In this document: positions 26,849 to 37,693 of the stretch, in pieces | Layout of the letters: every line of letters begins with the position of its first letter | Position numbering within the stretch: position 1 is the stretch's first letter | Source of the DNA: Streptococcus lutetiensis | GTDB taxonomy: Bacteria; Bacillota; Bacilli; Lactobacillales; Streptococcaceae | Reading direction: 5' to 3' | NCBI RefSeq assembly: GCF_900475675.1 | Contig: NZ_LS483403.1 | Span: 744,001-808,000 of the forward strand | Length of the DNA stretch: 64,000 bases | Translations under genes and position numbers: made by a program | Notes under the pieces: model-generated | What the model was told of the DNA's origin: nothing | The model's database searches: none | The model's input: the letters and a program-made list of their open reading frames with translations, nothing else

Positions 26849-27964
26849 CTATTTTCCTACAATTTCTATTAATTTTTTAGCGAGTTCTTGAACTTCTTCG
26901 ATAGTGTTAAGTTCTGAGAAGCTAACGCGGATTGATTCTGCCAAACGTGGTGAATCTTCACCATATAGACTTGCCAAGACGTGACTTGGATCAACAGTAC
27001 CGGCGGTACATGCAGAACCAGTTGAAACAGCGATACCAGCTAAATCAAGATGAGTTAGGAGAATACCGTTATTTTGATTTGGAAAACCAATGTTGAGCAC
27101 GTGAGGCATTTTGTTTTGGCTACCGTTGATGTAATAGTCTAAGCCAGAAATAGCATCAAGGAAGGATTGACGTAATTCTTTGACGTGTTTGTAATTAACA
27201 TCTTTGTTAGTAACAGTGTCTGATAAGGCTTTTGCCATACCAGCAATACCAATCATATTTTCAGTGCTAGCTCTGCGTTTTTCTTCTTGTTCCCCACCAT
27301 GGAGCAAATTGTCAAAGTGTTGTGGTGTTGAGTAAAGGATACCAACACCTTTTGGTCCATGGAATTTATGAGCAGAAGCTGAAAGAAAGTCAGCTTTAAT
27401 CTCTTCAGGATAAACATCAATTTTTCCGATTGCTTGAACAGCATCAACGTGGAAAGCAGCTTGATGGTTTGAAAGAAGTTCGCCAATTTCTTTAACAGGA
27501 AGAAGGTCACCTGTTTCGTTGTTTGCAAACATTGTGCTGACTAAAATCGTATCATCACGAAGAGCGTCAGCTACTTGTTTAGCAGAAATATGACCATCTT
27601 CAGGTTTTAGGTAAGTGACTTCAAAACCAAAACGTTTTTCCAAATACTCCATTGTATGAAGAACAGAGTGGTGTTCGATAGAAGTGGTAATGATGTGTTT
27701 ACCTTTTTCTTGGTTAGCAAGAGCATAGCCTTTGATGGCAGTGTTGTTGCTTTCAGTAGCACCAGATGTAAAGATAATGCGGCGTGGGTCAGTTTTTAAA
27801 GCTGAGGCAATGGTCTGGCGGTAAGAACGCAAACGCTGGTTAGCGTGACGTCCAATCCCATGAATACTTGATGGGTTACCAAAATCGTTAACCATGATTT
27901 CTGTCATTGCATCAATAACAGATGGTGTGAGAGGGGTAGTTGCAGCATTATCAAGATAGATCAT
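26849..27964 (-). CDS. Cysteine desulfurase (NifS/IscS type)
   Basis: A 371-residue PLP-dependent enzyme that takes sulfur from cysteine for Fe-S clusters or thiolation of tRNA. The start MIYLDNAATTPL and the segment FTSGATESNNTAIKGY are typical. The PLP lysine is in SASAHKFHGPKGVGILY, and the active-site cysteine in STGSACTAG with the long group I/NifS-like loop. It lies 8 bases after prs and directly before the DUF1831 gene. Streptococci also carry the suf locus, so this enzyme likely serves another branch such as thiolation or NAD synthesis. Confidence 0.9.
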   Translation of the reverse strand: MIYLDNAATTPLTPSVIDAMTEIMVNDFGNPSSIHGIGRHANQRLRSYRQTIASALKTDPRRIIFTSGATESNNTAIKGYALANQEKGKHIITTSIEHHSVLHTMEYLEKRFGFEVTYLKPEDGHISAKQVADALRDDTILVSTMFANNETGDLLPVKEIGELLSNHQAAFHVDAVQAIGKIDVYPEEIKADFLSASAHKFHGPKGVGILYSTPQHFDNLLHGGEQEEKRRASTENMIGIAGMAKALSDTVTNKDVNYKHVKELRQSFLDAISGLDYYINGSQNKMPHVLNIGFPNQNNGILLTHLDLAGIAVSTGSACTAGTVDPSHVLASLYGEDSPRLAESIRVSFSELNTIEEVQELAKKLIEIVGK

Positions 27965-27972
27965 ATAGTAAA

Positions 27973-28944
27973 TTAATCCTTTTTAGCGTTATATGAGAAT
28001 AATGGGCTGAGCGGAGTTTTTTCGTGGATACGAATAATCGCGTCAGCAATCAATTTGCTTGCTGAAAGGTATTTGATATTCTTAGGCAAGCGTTCATGAG
28101 TAGCAACTGAGTCTGTTACTAAGATTTCTTTAATAGGAGCAGCATCAAGGCTTTCTGCAGCAGCTCCAGCAAATAGACCGTGGCTAGCAACGGCATAAAT
28201 TTCAGTAGCACCATCGCGCTCAACGATTTTAGCTGCTTCAGCAAATGTTTTACCAGTGTTCAAAATGTCATCGATAAGGATTGCTTTTTTACCAGCAACA
28301 TCACCGATAATGTAGCCTTCTTCACGTTGTGCATCATCTTCAGCGTAGTCGATGATAGCGATTGGTGAATCAAGAGTTTGAGCCAAGCTACGAGCACGTT
28401 TGATACCAGAGTTTTTAGGGCTGACAACAACAACGTCTTCACCTTTCAAACCAAGGTCGCAGTAGTATTTAGCAAACAATGGAACAGTAAAGAGGTTATC
28501 AACTGGTACATCAAAGAAACCTTGTACTTGAACAGCGTGAAGGTCAAGAGTCAAAAGACGGTCAACTCCAGCTTTAACAAGCATGTTTGCTACAAGTTTA
28601 GCTGTGATTGGTTCACGTGATGCAGCGATACGGTCTTGACGTGAGTATCCGAAGTAAGGGATAACGACATTGACAGTATTGGCGCTGGCACGTTTACAAG
28701 CGTCTACCATAATCAAGAGTTCCCAAAGGTTGTCATTAACAGGGTAGCTAGTTGATTGGATGATGTAGATATCATTACCACGAACTGTTTCTTCGATGTT
28801 AATCATGATTTCGCCGTCTGAAAACTTGCGTGTTGACACTTTTCCAAGAGGGACTCCAACTTCGTCCGCAATTTTTTGTGCAATCTCTACGTTAGAAGAA
28901 AGAGAAAAAAGCTTGAATTGTTTGTCGGCGTAATGTTCTGCCAT
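27973..28944 (-). CDS. prs: Ribose-phosphate pyrophosphokinase
   Basis: A 323-residue enzyme that makes PRPP from ribose 5-phosphate and ATP. Motifs seen: [20 protein letters not shown] (allosteric and ATP region), [17 protein letters not shown] (metal/ATP site around the DLH), and [18 protein letters not shown], the PRPP loop. The length is normal for class I enzymes. It is first in a three-gene operon with the desulfurase and the DUF1831 gene. An AAAGGAG ribosome site precedes the ATG, and a TGG TAAAAT extended -10 lies upstream at about 28976-28984. Confidence 0.95.
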   Translation of the reverse strand: MAEHYADKQFKLFSLSSNVEIAQKIADEVGVPLGKVSTRKFSDGEIMINIEETVRGNDIYIIQSTSYPVNDNLWELLIMVDACKRASANTVNVVIPYFGYSRQDRIAASREPITAKLVANMLVKAGVDRLLTLDLHAVQVQGFFDVPVDNLFTVPLFAKYYCDLGLKGEDVVVVSPKNSGIKRARSLAQTLDSPIAIIDYAEDDAQREEGYIIGDVAGKKAILIDDILNTGKTFAEAAKIVERDGATEIYAVASHGLFAGAAAESLDAAPIKEILVTDSVATHERLPKNIKYLSASKLIADAIIRIHEKTPLSPLFSYNAKKD

Positions 28945-28985
28945 GATATAAATAAACTCCTTTAAAATTAATACTTATATTTTAC

Positions 28986-29009
28986 CAAAAAAACTGAAAT
29001 AATTCAGCA
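28986..29009 (-). terminator. Terminator of the CYTH gene
   Basis: CTGAA/TTCAG stem (arms at 29003-29007 and 28994-28998) followed on the minus strand by TTTTTTT. Confidence 0.75.
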
Positions 29010-29030
29010 TTTTCTAAGGAAAAAGCGTCT

Positions 29031-29600
29031 TTAATTTCGCTTAAGGGTTGCGCTAAAGCGAGCAACTTTGCTTTTAGCATACTTGAAGTCAATGTCATGC
29101 TGAGCTAAGAAGTTGTCAAAATCTTTTTTGCCTTTTTCAGCATTTTCAACTTCTAATTCAAGTTCATAGTCTTTAATATCAGCATATTGATTGCTATCAA
29201 GAGCCATAAGACCGATATCAGTCATCGTTTCGCGTCGTGTTGTTGTCAGACTACCAAAATTTTTAAGGCTTGATAGTTTAACACCATTTTCTTCGATAAG
29301 TTTCAAAAAATCAACTTCTGGAAATTGACCTGATTTGATGATTTCTTTGGCATCAGCCACACTCAAATCATAGTTGTATTCCAAATTACCAACTTCTTTT
29401 GGAATTTTTAATGTGATTTCTGCGCGATTTGGCAATGTCCGAATGCGAAGAGACATGCGATGCGCTTTCATGTCAAAATTATCTGAATCAAAGTAGTAAT
29501 TCGTTTGCGTTACTGGTGTAACGTGTGAAAGTTGACTGTTAAGACGATTGAATTCGTCTTTAGTGAGTAATGTTTTGTACTCAATTTCAAGGTGTGTCAT
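29031..29600 (-). CDS. CYTH domain (triphosphate tunnel) protein
   Basis: A 189-residue protein whose N-terminus has the signature ExExK (Glu5, Glu7, Lys9 in LEIEYK). Further charged strands RMSLRIRTLPNRAEITLKIP and YELELEVENAEKG line the tunnel of CYTH enzymes. These hydrolyse triphosphates such as thiamine triphosphate or inorganic triphosphate, or make cAMP; the exact substrate is unknown here. It is divergent from relQ, the small ppGpp synthetase, an arrangement that is conserved in streptococci. No ribosome site problem is seen. Confidence 0.88.
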   Translation of the reverse strand: MTHLEIEYKTLLTKDEFNRLNSQLSHVTPVTQTNYYFDSDNFDMKAHRMSLRIRTLPNRAEITLKIPKEVGNLEYNYDLSVADAKEIIKSGQFPEVDFLKLIEENGVKLSSLKNFGSLTTTRRETMTDIGLMALDSNQYADIKDYELELEVENAEKGKKDFDNFLAQHDIDFKYAKSKVARFSATLKRN

Positions 29601-29634
29601 AAAATAATTTTCCTTTTTTCCTCAATTAGAAATA

Positions 29635-29643
29635 TGGTATAAT
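29635..29643 (+). promoter_or_regulatory. Extended -10 promoter of the relQ operon
   Basis: TGG TATAAT at 29635-29643, about 95 bases before the start. The leader can fold AGGATTGG (about 29687) with CCCATCCT (about 29713-29720) just before the AGGAAGG ribosome site. Confidence 0.6.
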
Positions 29644-29737
29644 AGGTTTGTTATATTAATTCTATACAAAAGTCAATTTTTTGACAAGGATTGGTTATGT
29701 CTGCGTGACAGGCCCATCCTATTAGGAAGGAAATGTG

Positions 29738-30403
29738 ATGGACTGGGAGAAATTTTTAGATCCTTACATACAAACTGTTGGTGAATTGAAGATTAAATTG
29801 CGCGGAATCCGCAAGCAATTTCGTAAACAAAATCGACATTCACCGATTGAGTTTGTGACTGGTCGTGTAAAATCGGTCGAAAGTATCAAGGAAAAAATGG
29901 TGCTACGTGGGATTAAACCAGAGAACATTGGACAAGATTTGCAAGATATTGCTGGTCTTCGTATTATGGTTCAATTTGTTGATGACGTTGATGAAGTTTT
30001 GGCACTTTTGCGTAGTCGACATGATATGAAAATCGTGCAGGAACGTGATTACATCACGCATATGAAAGCCAGTGGTTATCGTTCATACCATGTTATTGTG
30101 GAATATCCTGTTGATACCATTGATGGTCAAAAAACAGTTCTAGCTGAAATTCAAATTAGGACTTTAGCAATGAACTTCTGGGCAACGATTGAACATTCAT
30201 TGAACTATAAATATAAAGGCGAGTTTCCTGATGAAATTAAAAAACGTTTGGAAACAACAGCAAAAATTGCCCTTGAATTGGATGAGGAGATGCGAAAAAT
30301 TCGCGAGGATATTAGGGAAGCACAGCTTTTATTTGATCTCGCAAGTCGGAAATTAAGTGATGGTGTAGGAAATAGTGATGACACAGACGAATATTACAGA
30401 TAA
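29738..30403 (+). CDS. relQ: Small alarmone synthetase RelQ (GTP pyrophosphokinase)
   Basis: A 221-residue synthetase-only RelA/SpoT homologue that makes (p)ppGpp. The domain runs from about residue 30 to 170, with [30 protein letters not shown], the GxRSYH-type motif [14 protein letters not shown], and [20 protein letters not shown], all hallmarks of the SAS fold. There is no hydrolase domain, and the C-terminus is a helical tail used for tetramers. ATG 29738 is taken instead of the GTG three bases earlier, for spacing to AGGAAGG. It overlaps nadK by 26 bases and heads the relQ-nadK-rluD-pta operon. Confidence 0.94.
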   Translation: MDWEKFLDPYIQTVGELKIKLRGIRKQFRKQNRHSPIEFVTGRVKSVESIKEKMVLRGIKPENIGQDLQDIAGLRIMVQFVDDVDEVLALLRSRHDMKIVQERDYITHMKASGYRSYHVIVEYPVDTIDGQKTVLAEIQIRTLAMNFWATIEHSLNYKYKGEFPDEIKKRLETTAKIALELDEEMRKIREDIREAQLLFDLASRKLSDGVGNSDDTDEYYR

Positions 30404-31214
30404 AGTAACACGTGTTGCTATCGTAGCAAACGGGAAATATCAGAGTAGACGAGTTGCCTCAAAGCTTTTTGCGGCATTCAAGGAAGATAAAGGATTCTAT
30501 TTGTCTAAAAAAGATCCAGATATTGTCATTTCCATTGGTGGTGATGGCATGCTGTTGTCTGCTTTTCACACGTATGAAAAGATTCTTGATAAAGTCCGCT
30601 TTGTGGGAATTCATACCGGTCATCTGGGGTTTTACACCGATTACCGAGATTTTGAAGTAGAAAAGTTAATTGAGAATTTGCGAGCTGATAGGGGGCGTAA
30701 GGCATCTTATCCAGTTTTGCGAGTTAAAATCACTTTAGAAGATGGTCGTGTGGTAAAAGCGCGTGCCCTTAACGAAGTAGCCATCAAACGTATTGAGAAA
30801 ACAATGGTTGCTGATGTTGTCATTGATAAGGTGAAGTTAGAACGTTTCCGTGGTGACGGTATTTCGGTATCGACACCGACAGGAAGCACTGCTTACAATA
30901 AATCTTTAGGCGGAGCTATTTTGCACCCGACGATGGAAGCGATGCAGTTGACAGAGATTTCTAGTCTTAACAACCGTGTTTATCGCACCCTTGGGTCATC
31001 TGTGATTGTGCCGAAAAAAGATAAAATTGAAATCATTCCTAAACGCCAAGGCGTTTATACAGTGTCAATCGATAACAAAACCATGCATTATAAAAATGTG
31101 TCTAAAATTGAATATTGTATTGACGATAAAAAAATTAGCTTTGTGGCAACACCCTTCCATACAAGTTTCTGGGAGCGCGTGAGAGATGCCTTTATAGGAG
31201 AAGTAGATTCGTGA
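30378..31214 (+). CDS. nadK: NAD kinase
   Basis: A 278-residue enzyme that phosphorylates NAD to NADP. It shows [18 protein letters not shown] GGDG motif ([15 protein letters not shown]), [15 protein letters not shown], and the NAD-binding segment [22 protein letters not shown]. The start ATG at 30378 follows a GTAGGA-type site inside relQ, and a GTG three bases upstream is less likely. It overlaps the pseudouridine synthase gene by 4 bases, so all genes of the operon are translationally linked. Confidence 0.95.
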   Translation: MTQTNITDKVTRVAIVANGKYQSRRVASKLFAAFKEDKGFYLSKKDPDIVISIGGDGMLLSAFHTYEKILDKVRFVGIHTGHLGFYTDYRDFEVEKLIENLRADRGRKASYPVLRVKITLEDGRVVKARALNEVAIKRIEKTMVADVVIDKVKLERFRGDGISVSTPTGSTAYNKSLGGAILHPTMEAMQLTEISSLNNRVYRTLGSSVIVPKKDKIEIIPKRQGVYTVSIDNKTMHYKNVSKIEYCIDDKKISFVATPFHTSFWERVRDAFIGEVDS

Positions 31215-32101
31215 AATTTGAATTTATTGCGGACCGACGAACAAAAGTAAAAACCTTTTTAAAGGGACATGATGTCTCAAAATGCTTATTAGCCAAAGTG
31301 AAATTTAAAGGTGGAAATATTTGGGTAAATGGCGTTGAGCAAAATGCCATTTATTTATTGGATGTGGGAGATGTGGTGACGATTGAAATTCCTGATGAAC
31401 AGGAACATGAAACCCTTATTCCAGTCGAACATGACCTTGATATTGCCTATGAAGATGATCATTTTTTGATTATCAATAAACCCCATGGTTATGCTAGTAT
31501 TCCAAGTGTTTTGCACTCAAATACCATCGCTAATTTTGTCAAATATTACTACATGGAGCAAAATTATCCTAACAAGCAAGTTCACATCGTAACTCGACTT
31601 GATAAGGATACCAGTGGTTTGATGCTTTTTGCCAAACACGGTTATGCCCATGCTAGACTTGATAAACAACTACAAAGTAAGACCATTGAAAAACGTTATT
31701 ATGCCTTGGTTTCTGGTCAAGGTGAACTAGAAGATGAGGGTGAAATCATTGCGCCGATTGCTCGAGATGAAGATAGTATTATCACACGTCGCGTGCATCT
31801 GTCTGGAAAATATGCTCACACAAGTTATCGCGTTGTGGAACGTTTTGGAGATGTGGCTTTGGTAGATATTCGACTTCACACAGGACGAACTCACCAAATT
31901 CGTGTGCATTTTGCTCACATTGGTTTCCCACTTTTGGGAGATGATTTGTATGGTGGTCGCATGGATCTTGGTATTACGCGACAAGCGCTGCATTGCCATT
32001 ATTTACGTTTTGTAGACCCTTACACAAATAAAGAGATTATTCAAAGTGCAAACTTGACAGATGACTTTGATAGCGTTATCATGAAGCCACAACAAAAATA
32101 G
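31211..32101 (+). CDS. RluD-type 23S rRNA pseudouridine synthase family protein
   Basis: A 296-residue RluA/RluD-family enzyme. An S4-like N-terminal segment is followed by the catalytic domain, with the catalytic aspartate in [18 protein letters not shown] and later [18 protein letters not shown] (here [13 protein letters not shown]), both standard for the family. The start is a GTG inside the last codons of nadK (overlap GTGA). The target RNA site is not determined by sequence. It lies between nadK and pta, as in other streptococci. Confidence 0.9.
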   Translation: MKFEFIADRRTKVKTFLKGHDVSKCLLAKVKFKGGNIWVNGVEQNAIYLLDVGDVVTIEIPDEQEHETLIPVEHDLDIAYEDDHFLIINKPHGYASIPSVLHSNTIANFVKYYYMEQNYPNKQVHIVTRLDKDTSGLMLFAKHGYAHARLDKQLQSKTIEKRYYALVSGQGELEDEGEIIAPIARDEDSIITRRVHLSGKYAHTSYRVVERFGDVALVDIRLHTGRTHQIRVHFAHIGFPLLGDDLYGGRMDLGITRQALHCHYLRFVDPYTNKEIIQSANLTDDFDSVIMKPQQK

Positions 32102-32118
32102 ATGGAAGGTTAATTTTT

Positions 32119-33117
32119 ATGGGGATTCGATCTTTATTTGGTAGCTTAAGGGAAAAAATTGTTGGTAAAAACCTCAAAATTGTTTTTCCTGAAGGAAATG
32201 ATGAACGTGTTCTTCGTGCAGCCGCTCGTTTAAAATTTGAAGGTTTGATTGAACCAATTATTTTAGGAGAAGCTACGGAAGTTCGAGAGTCATTGGCTAA
32301 ATTCGGTTTTGCTGATCAAAACTATGTGATTATTAATCCGCAAACTTATGATAATTTTGATGAGATGAAGAAAGCCTTTCTTGAAATCCGAAAAAGTAAA
32401 GCAACTCCTAAAGATGCTGATCGTCTATTGAAAGACGTTAATTATTTTGGTGTTATGTTGGTCAAACTTGATTTGGCTGATGGTATGGTTTCTGGTGCGA
32501 TTCATTCAACAGCAGATACTGTTCGTCCAGCTCTTCAAATCATCAAAACAAAACCAGGTATTTCCAGAACATCAGGTGTTTTCTTGATGAACCGTGAAAG
32601 CACTGATCAACGTTTTATGTTCGCAGATTGTGCTATCAATATTGATCCAAATGCTCAAGAATTATCTGAAATTGCTTTAAACACTGCTGATACGGCAAGA
32701 ATTTTTGACATTGATCCAAAGATTGCCATGCTTAGCTTTTCAACAAAAGGAAGTGCCAAAGCGCCTCAAGCTGAAAAAGTTCGTGAAGCCACTCAGCTGG
32801 CTAAAGGACGTCAGCCTGAATTGGCTATCGATGGTGAATTGCAATTTGATGCCGCTTTTGTTCCAAGTACAGCAGAAGTAAAAGCACCAGATAGTGACGT
32901 CGCTGGACAAGCAAACGTCTTTATTTTCCCAGACCTTCAATCAGGAAACATTGGCTACAAGATTGCTCAACGTCTTGGTATGTTTGAAGCGATTGGTCCA
33001 ATTCTTCAAGGATTGAATAAACCAGTTAATGATTTATCTCGTGGTTCAAGTGCAGAAGATATTTATAAATTAGCTATTATCACAGCAGCTCAGGCTGTTG
33101 ATGACATGAACGAATAA
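32119..33117 (+). CDS. pta: Phosphate acetyltransferase
   Basis: A 332-residue enzyme that converts acetyl-CoA and phosphate to acetyl phosphate, leading to acetate and ATP via AckA. Recognised segments are KIVFPEGNDERVLRAAARL at the start, DGMVSGAIHSTADTVRPALQ, the signature SRTSGVFLM and PDLQSGNIGYKIAQRLG near the end. The length is that of the short, single-domain Pta. It is the last gene of the relQ operon and links to the dehydrogenase operon at 57-62 kb, which supplies acetyl-CoA. Confidence 0.96.
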   Translation: MGIRSLFGSLREKIVGKNLKIVFPEGNDERVLRAAARLKFEGLIEPIILGEATEVRESLAKFGFADQNYVIINPQTYDNFDEMKKAFLEIRKSKATPKDADRLLKDVNYFGVMLVKLDLADGMVSGAIHSTADTVRPALQIIKTKPGISRTSGVFLMNRESTDQRFMFADCAINIDPNAQELSEIALNTADTARIFDIDPKIAMLSFSTKGSAKAPQAEKVREATQLAKGRQPELAIDGELQFDAAFVPSTAEVKAPDSDVAGQANVFIFPDLQSGNIGYKIAQRLGMFEAIGPILQGLNKPVNDLSRGSSAEDIYKLAIITAAQAVDDMNE

Positions 33118-33118
33118 T

Positions 33119-33163
33119 AAGAAAGAATCAGTTGACTGATAACCAACTGACTTTCTTATATTC
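33119..33163 (+). terminator. Probable terminator of relQ-nadK-rluD-pta
   Basis: AAGAAAG...CAGTTG pairs with CAACTG...CTTTCTT with small internal loops. The T tail is short, so efficiency is uncertain. Confidence 0.55.
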
Positions 33164-33187
33164 AGAAGAGTATAGAAAGAGAATGAC

Positions 33188-33943
33188 ATGACAAAAATTG
33201 CATTAGTAACAGGTGCTTCGGCAGGATTTGGAAAAGCTATTGTTAAGAAATTAGTAGCAGATGGTTACCAAGTTATTGTCAGTGCTCGTCGTTTGGAAAA
33301 ATTGCAGAGCTTACAAGCAGAACTAGGTAGTGACAAGGTTTATCCTTTGCAAATGGATGTTTCTGAGCCAAAACTCATCGACCAAGCTTTAGCAAGTTTA
33401 CCAGAAGATTGGCAACACATTGACCTTTTAGTCAATAATGCTGGTTTGGCACTTGGCTTAGACAAGACATATGAGGCGGATTTTACTGACTGGATGACCA
33501 TGATTAATACCAATATCGTAGGTCTTGTTTATCTGACACGTCAAGTTTTGCCAAGCATGGTTAAGCGTGATTCAGGGATGATTATTAATCTTGGGTCAAC
33601 AGCAGGAACTATTCCATACCCAGGTGCCAATGTTTACGGTGCATCCAAAGCCTTCGTCAAACAATTCTCGCTAAATTTGCGTGCTGATCTTGCTGGTACA
33701 AAGATTCGCGTGACGAATATCGAACCAGGGCTTTGCGAAGGAACAGAGTTCTCAAATGTCCGCTTCAAAGGTGACGATGAACGCGCTGAGAAACTTTACG
33801 AAGGAGCGCACGCCATTATGCCAGAAGATATCGCAAATACCGTTTCTTGGGTGGCTAGTCAGCCAGAACATGTGAATTTCAATCGTATTGAAATGATGCC
33901 AGTGTCTCAAACATACGGTGTACAGCCTGTTTATCGTGATTAA
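33188..33943 (+). CDS. SDR family NADP-dependent oxidoreductase (YdfG-like)
   Basis: A 251-residue classical short-chain dehydrogenase. The cofactor motif is TGASAGFG (TGxxxGxG) near residue 8, followed by SARRLEKL with basic residues that favour NADP. The NNAGLALG motif, the Ser of INLGSTAGTIPYPG and the YxxxK of VYGASKAFVKQF give the complete catalytic set. The late segment NIEPGLCEGTEFSNVRFKGD is like E. coli YdfG and fungal/bacterial serine or 3-hydroxy acid dehydrogenases. It is a single gene with its own weak promoter region and a strong terminator shared with the convergent remnant. Confidence 0.88.
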   Translation: MTKIALVTGASAGFGKAIVKKLVADGYQVIVSARRLEKLQSLQAELGSDKVYPLQMDVSEPKLIDQALASLPEDWQHIDLLVNNAGLALGLDKTYEADFTDWMTMINTNIVGLVYLTRQVLPSMVKRDSGMIINLGSTAGTIPYPGANVYGASKAFVKQFSLNLRADLAGTKIRVTNIEPGLCEGTEFSNVRFKGDDERAEKLYEGAHAIMPEDIANTVSWVASQPEHVNFNRIEMMPVSQTYGVQPVYRD

Positions 33944-33951
33944 GAATAAAC

Positions 33952-33977
33952 AAAAAGAGCCTTTTGGCTCTTTTTTA
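33952..33977. terminator. Bidirectional terminator
   Basis: AAAAAGAGCC (33952-33961) pairs with GGCTCTTTTT (33966-33975); T-runs lie on both strands. Confidence 0.9.
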
Positions 33978-34430
33978 ATCATCGAAAATAGGATTGCTAC
34001 TAGAAGGTCCAGAAGTGACATCAGACCAGCCAACGATTGCTTGACCAGACTCATTTAGGTAACTTGCCAGAACAGGCTTTAAATCTTGAATAAAAGTGGT
34101 AACACCCAAAAGTTCACCAGAATCATCTTTAACTGCTTGATATGTTTGAAATAAGATGTGGTCAAATGATTCGGTAGGAATTTGAAAATGAAGGGCATTT
34201 TCGGGTGATTGTTCAAGGCTGGTCCAAACCCATTGTGGTAATTCATTTTCTTCGGGTTCAGAGAAAAAAGAGCCGTCTGAACGATTATTGCTGTAAATCA
34301 GTTTTAAATTTTTATCATAAAAACTAGCTCGGTAAGGAAGATGAGCCAGTAGGTCTTTTACATTTTTCATGGTTTTAGGATAGCGATTTTGTATCAGAAA
34401 TGCAAGCAAGCTGTCTGAAAGCTTCCAGCT
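33975..34430 (-). pseudogene. PAS-like domain protein, probably 5'-truncated remnant
   Basis: The minus-strand frame is open from 33975 to beyond 34430 but has no ATG with a ribosome site; only a TTG (34407-34409) and an internal ATG (34370) exist. The readable part has a PAS-like fold: LPYRASFYDKNLKLIYSNNR, ELPQWVWTSLE, and DDSGELLGVTTFIQDLKP. Reading upstream, the frame stays open for about 20 further codons (ending FKSSWKLSDSLLAFL) before a TGA, which looks like the inner part of a longer protein whose front is gone. It ends WSDVTSGPSSSNPIFDD. I suspect the C-terminal part of a larger oxidoreductase or sensor, but cannot name it. Confidence 0.5.
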
Positions 34431-34544
34431 TGATTTGAAATTGTAAAAAAGCAGAGGAAAGTATCAGTTTTTCGTAAGATATAACTATCGTTTTACTTGA
34501 TTTCTTAGTAAAATAGAGGCATTAAAAACGAAGAGGGCAGTGCT

Positions 34545-35387
34545 GTGAGTAAAATTATTTTTTTAGATGTTGATGGAACTTTGGTGGATTATCACAATCG
34601 TATTCCAGAATCTGCTGTATTGGCAATTCGACAAGCGCGTGCTAATGAGCATAAAGTCTTTGTCTGTACGGGACGTAGTCGTGCAGAAATGCAACCTGAA
34701 TTATGGGAAATTGGGCTTGATGGCATGATTGGTGGTAATGGCTCATATGTCGAATACAATGAAGAAGTTATCATGCATCAGATGATTTCAAAAGAAGATT
34801 CGAGAGCGATTGTTGACTGGTTACATGAGCGAGGATTAGAATTTTATTTGGAATCTAATAATGGCTTGTTTGCTTCGGAAAATTTTAAAGAAGCTGCGTG
34901 TCCTGTCATGCGCAGGTATGTTATGCAAAAAGGAAAAACGGCTGCAGAAGTAGAACACATGGAAGCTGAAGATGCTCTTCATGGCTTGGTTTATGGTGGG
35001 GAATTGTACCGTGATGACCTAAATAAAGTCAGCTTTATTTTGAATTCCTACCAAGATCATCTGGATTCTGCTAAGGCTTTTCCAAACTTAAAAGCTGGCA
35101 CTTGGGGTGGTCGAGGGGAAACAGCTTTATTTGGCGACCTCGGCGTTAAAGACATTACCAAAGCGCATGCCATTGACGTTATTTTAGAGCATTTACAGGC
35201 TAGTCGTGAGGATACCATTGCTTTTGGTGATGCCAAAGTGGACATTCCTATGCTTGAGTGTTGTAAGATTGGTGTTTCTATGGGAAATGGTGGCCCAGAA
35301 ATTCTAGCAATGGCTGATATGGTGACTGACGATGTCGAAGAAGATGGCCTTTATAATGCCTTTGCCAAATTAGGTTTGATGGAATAA
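34545..35387 (+). CDS. Cof-type HAD-IIB family phosphatase
   Basis: A 280-residue haloacid dehalogenase superfamily hydrolase. The nucleophile motif is FLDVDGTLVDY with Asp8 and Asp10. CTGRSR is the motif II region, and the metal-binding end is EDTIAFGDAKVDIPMLECC, with a cap domain inserted between (type IIB). Such enzymes remove phosphate from sugar phosphates, phosphorylated cofactors or nucleotides. The start is a GTG after GAGGGCAG. It is 168 bases upstream of the GH1 gene with a separate regulatory region between them. Confidence 0.9.
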   Translation: MSKIIFLDVDGTLVDYHNRIPESAVLAIRQARANEHKVFVCTGRSRAEMQPELWEIGLDGMIGGNGSYVEYNEEVIMHQMISKEDSRAIVDWLHERGLEFYLESNNGLFASENFKEAACPVMRRYVMQKGKTAAEVEHMEAEDALHGLVYGGELYRDDLNKVSFILNSYQDHLDSAKAFPNLKAGTWGGRGETALFGDLGVKDITKAHAIDVILEHLQASREDTIAFGDAKVDIPMLECCKIGVSMGNGGPEILAMADMVTDDVEEDGLYNAFAKLGLME

Positions 35388-35464
35388 AAATGACTTGAGA
35401 TAGATAATTGTTAGATTGTTTATATTTTGTTTCGATATCTGATATTTGTCATCATTTTTTCGTA

Positions 35465-35523
35465 TGATAGTACAAGGATAGCATTTGATAGCATTAGTTT
35501 TTTAGAAATGATAGCGCTATAAT
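35465..35523 (+). promoter_or_regulatory. GH1 promoter region with TGATAG repeats and a cre-like box
   Basis: TGATAGTAC (35465-35473), GGATAGC (35476-35482), TTGATAGC (35485-35492) and TGATAGCGCTATAA (35509-35522) repeat the same unit. The last one fits the cre consensus at 12 of 14 positions and overlaps a -10 box TATAAT (35518-35523). Confidence 0.5.
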
Positions 35524-35543
35524 TGTAGTCAATGAAAAGTTAA

Positions 35544-36974
<1,431 letters not shown>

Positions 36975-36982
36975 AATAAGAA

Positions 36983-37016
36983 AAAAGTACTCAGCAATAT
37001 TGCTGGGTGCTTTTCG
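36983..37016 (+). terminator. Terminator of the GH1 gene
   Basis: AAAAGTACTCAGCA (36983-36996) pairs with TGCTGGGTGCTTTT (37001-37014, some wobble pairs). Confidence 0.8.
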
Positions 37017-37023
37017 TTTATAG

Positions 37024-37680
37024 TTATAGTTGGGTAAAATGTTTTTTCTTGAGTTCAAAAACAACATCTGTTTCTTTAGCGACAGCCGTTTCATGTGTCA
37101 CAATTATCACGGTTTTATTTTGCTGATGGGCGATGTCTTTGAAGATATTGACAATGTCTTGAGTAGTTTCTTCATCCAAGTTTCCCGTTGATTCATCAGC
37201 AATAATGATATCATGATTGGTAGCTAGAGCTCTGACGATGGCAACACGTTGTTGCTGACCACCGGAAAGTTGAAGAACTGGTTTATCAATCATTTCTTTA
37301 GGAATGCCAACCAGATCAAAAAGCTCTTCGATTTTAGCATTATCAACGGTAGTATTTGTGATTTCGAGGGCTGTTTGGACATTTTGACGTGCGGTCATAT
37401 AAGTCATCAGATTATAAGCTTGAAAGATGGTTGAAACAGCATTTTTTCGGTAATTGGATAAGCCTAATTTATTAATATCTTTGTAATCTAAGTAAACCTT
37501 GCCTGCTTTGGGGCTATCTAAGCCAGCCAGCAAGGAAAGAAAGGTGGTCTTTCGACTTCCTGATTGACCAAGAATGACATAAATTTTCCCTTTTTCGAGG
37601 CTTAAATTAATATCTTTGAACAGGTAATCATCTGGATTATTAGTGTACCAATAGCCAATATTTTTAGTGTGTAAGGTTAT
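37024..37680 (-). pseudogene. ABC transporter ATP-binding protein with lost start codon and altered Walker A
   Basis: The frame is open through to 37680 and reads ITLHTKNIGYWYTNNPDDYL at its N-terminus, like MacB/LolD-type ATPases. After the AAAGG ribosome site on the minus strand, the position of the expected ATG is ATA (37678-37680). The Walker A reads GQSGSRKTT, with Arg where Gly is invariant (GxSGSGKTT), a change that should abolish ATP binding. The signature LSGGQQQRVAIVRAL and Walker B IIIADESTGNLD are intact. A shorter frame starting at an internal TTG (37533) lacks the Walker A and is not a real protein. It belongs with the broken permease upstream. Confidence 0.75.
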
Positions 37681-37693
37681 ATGAGTATCCTTT

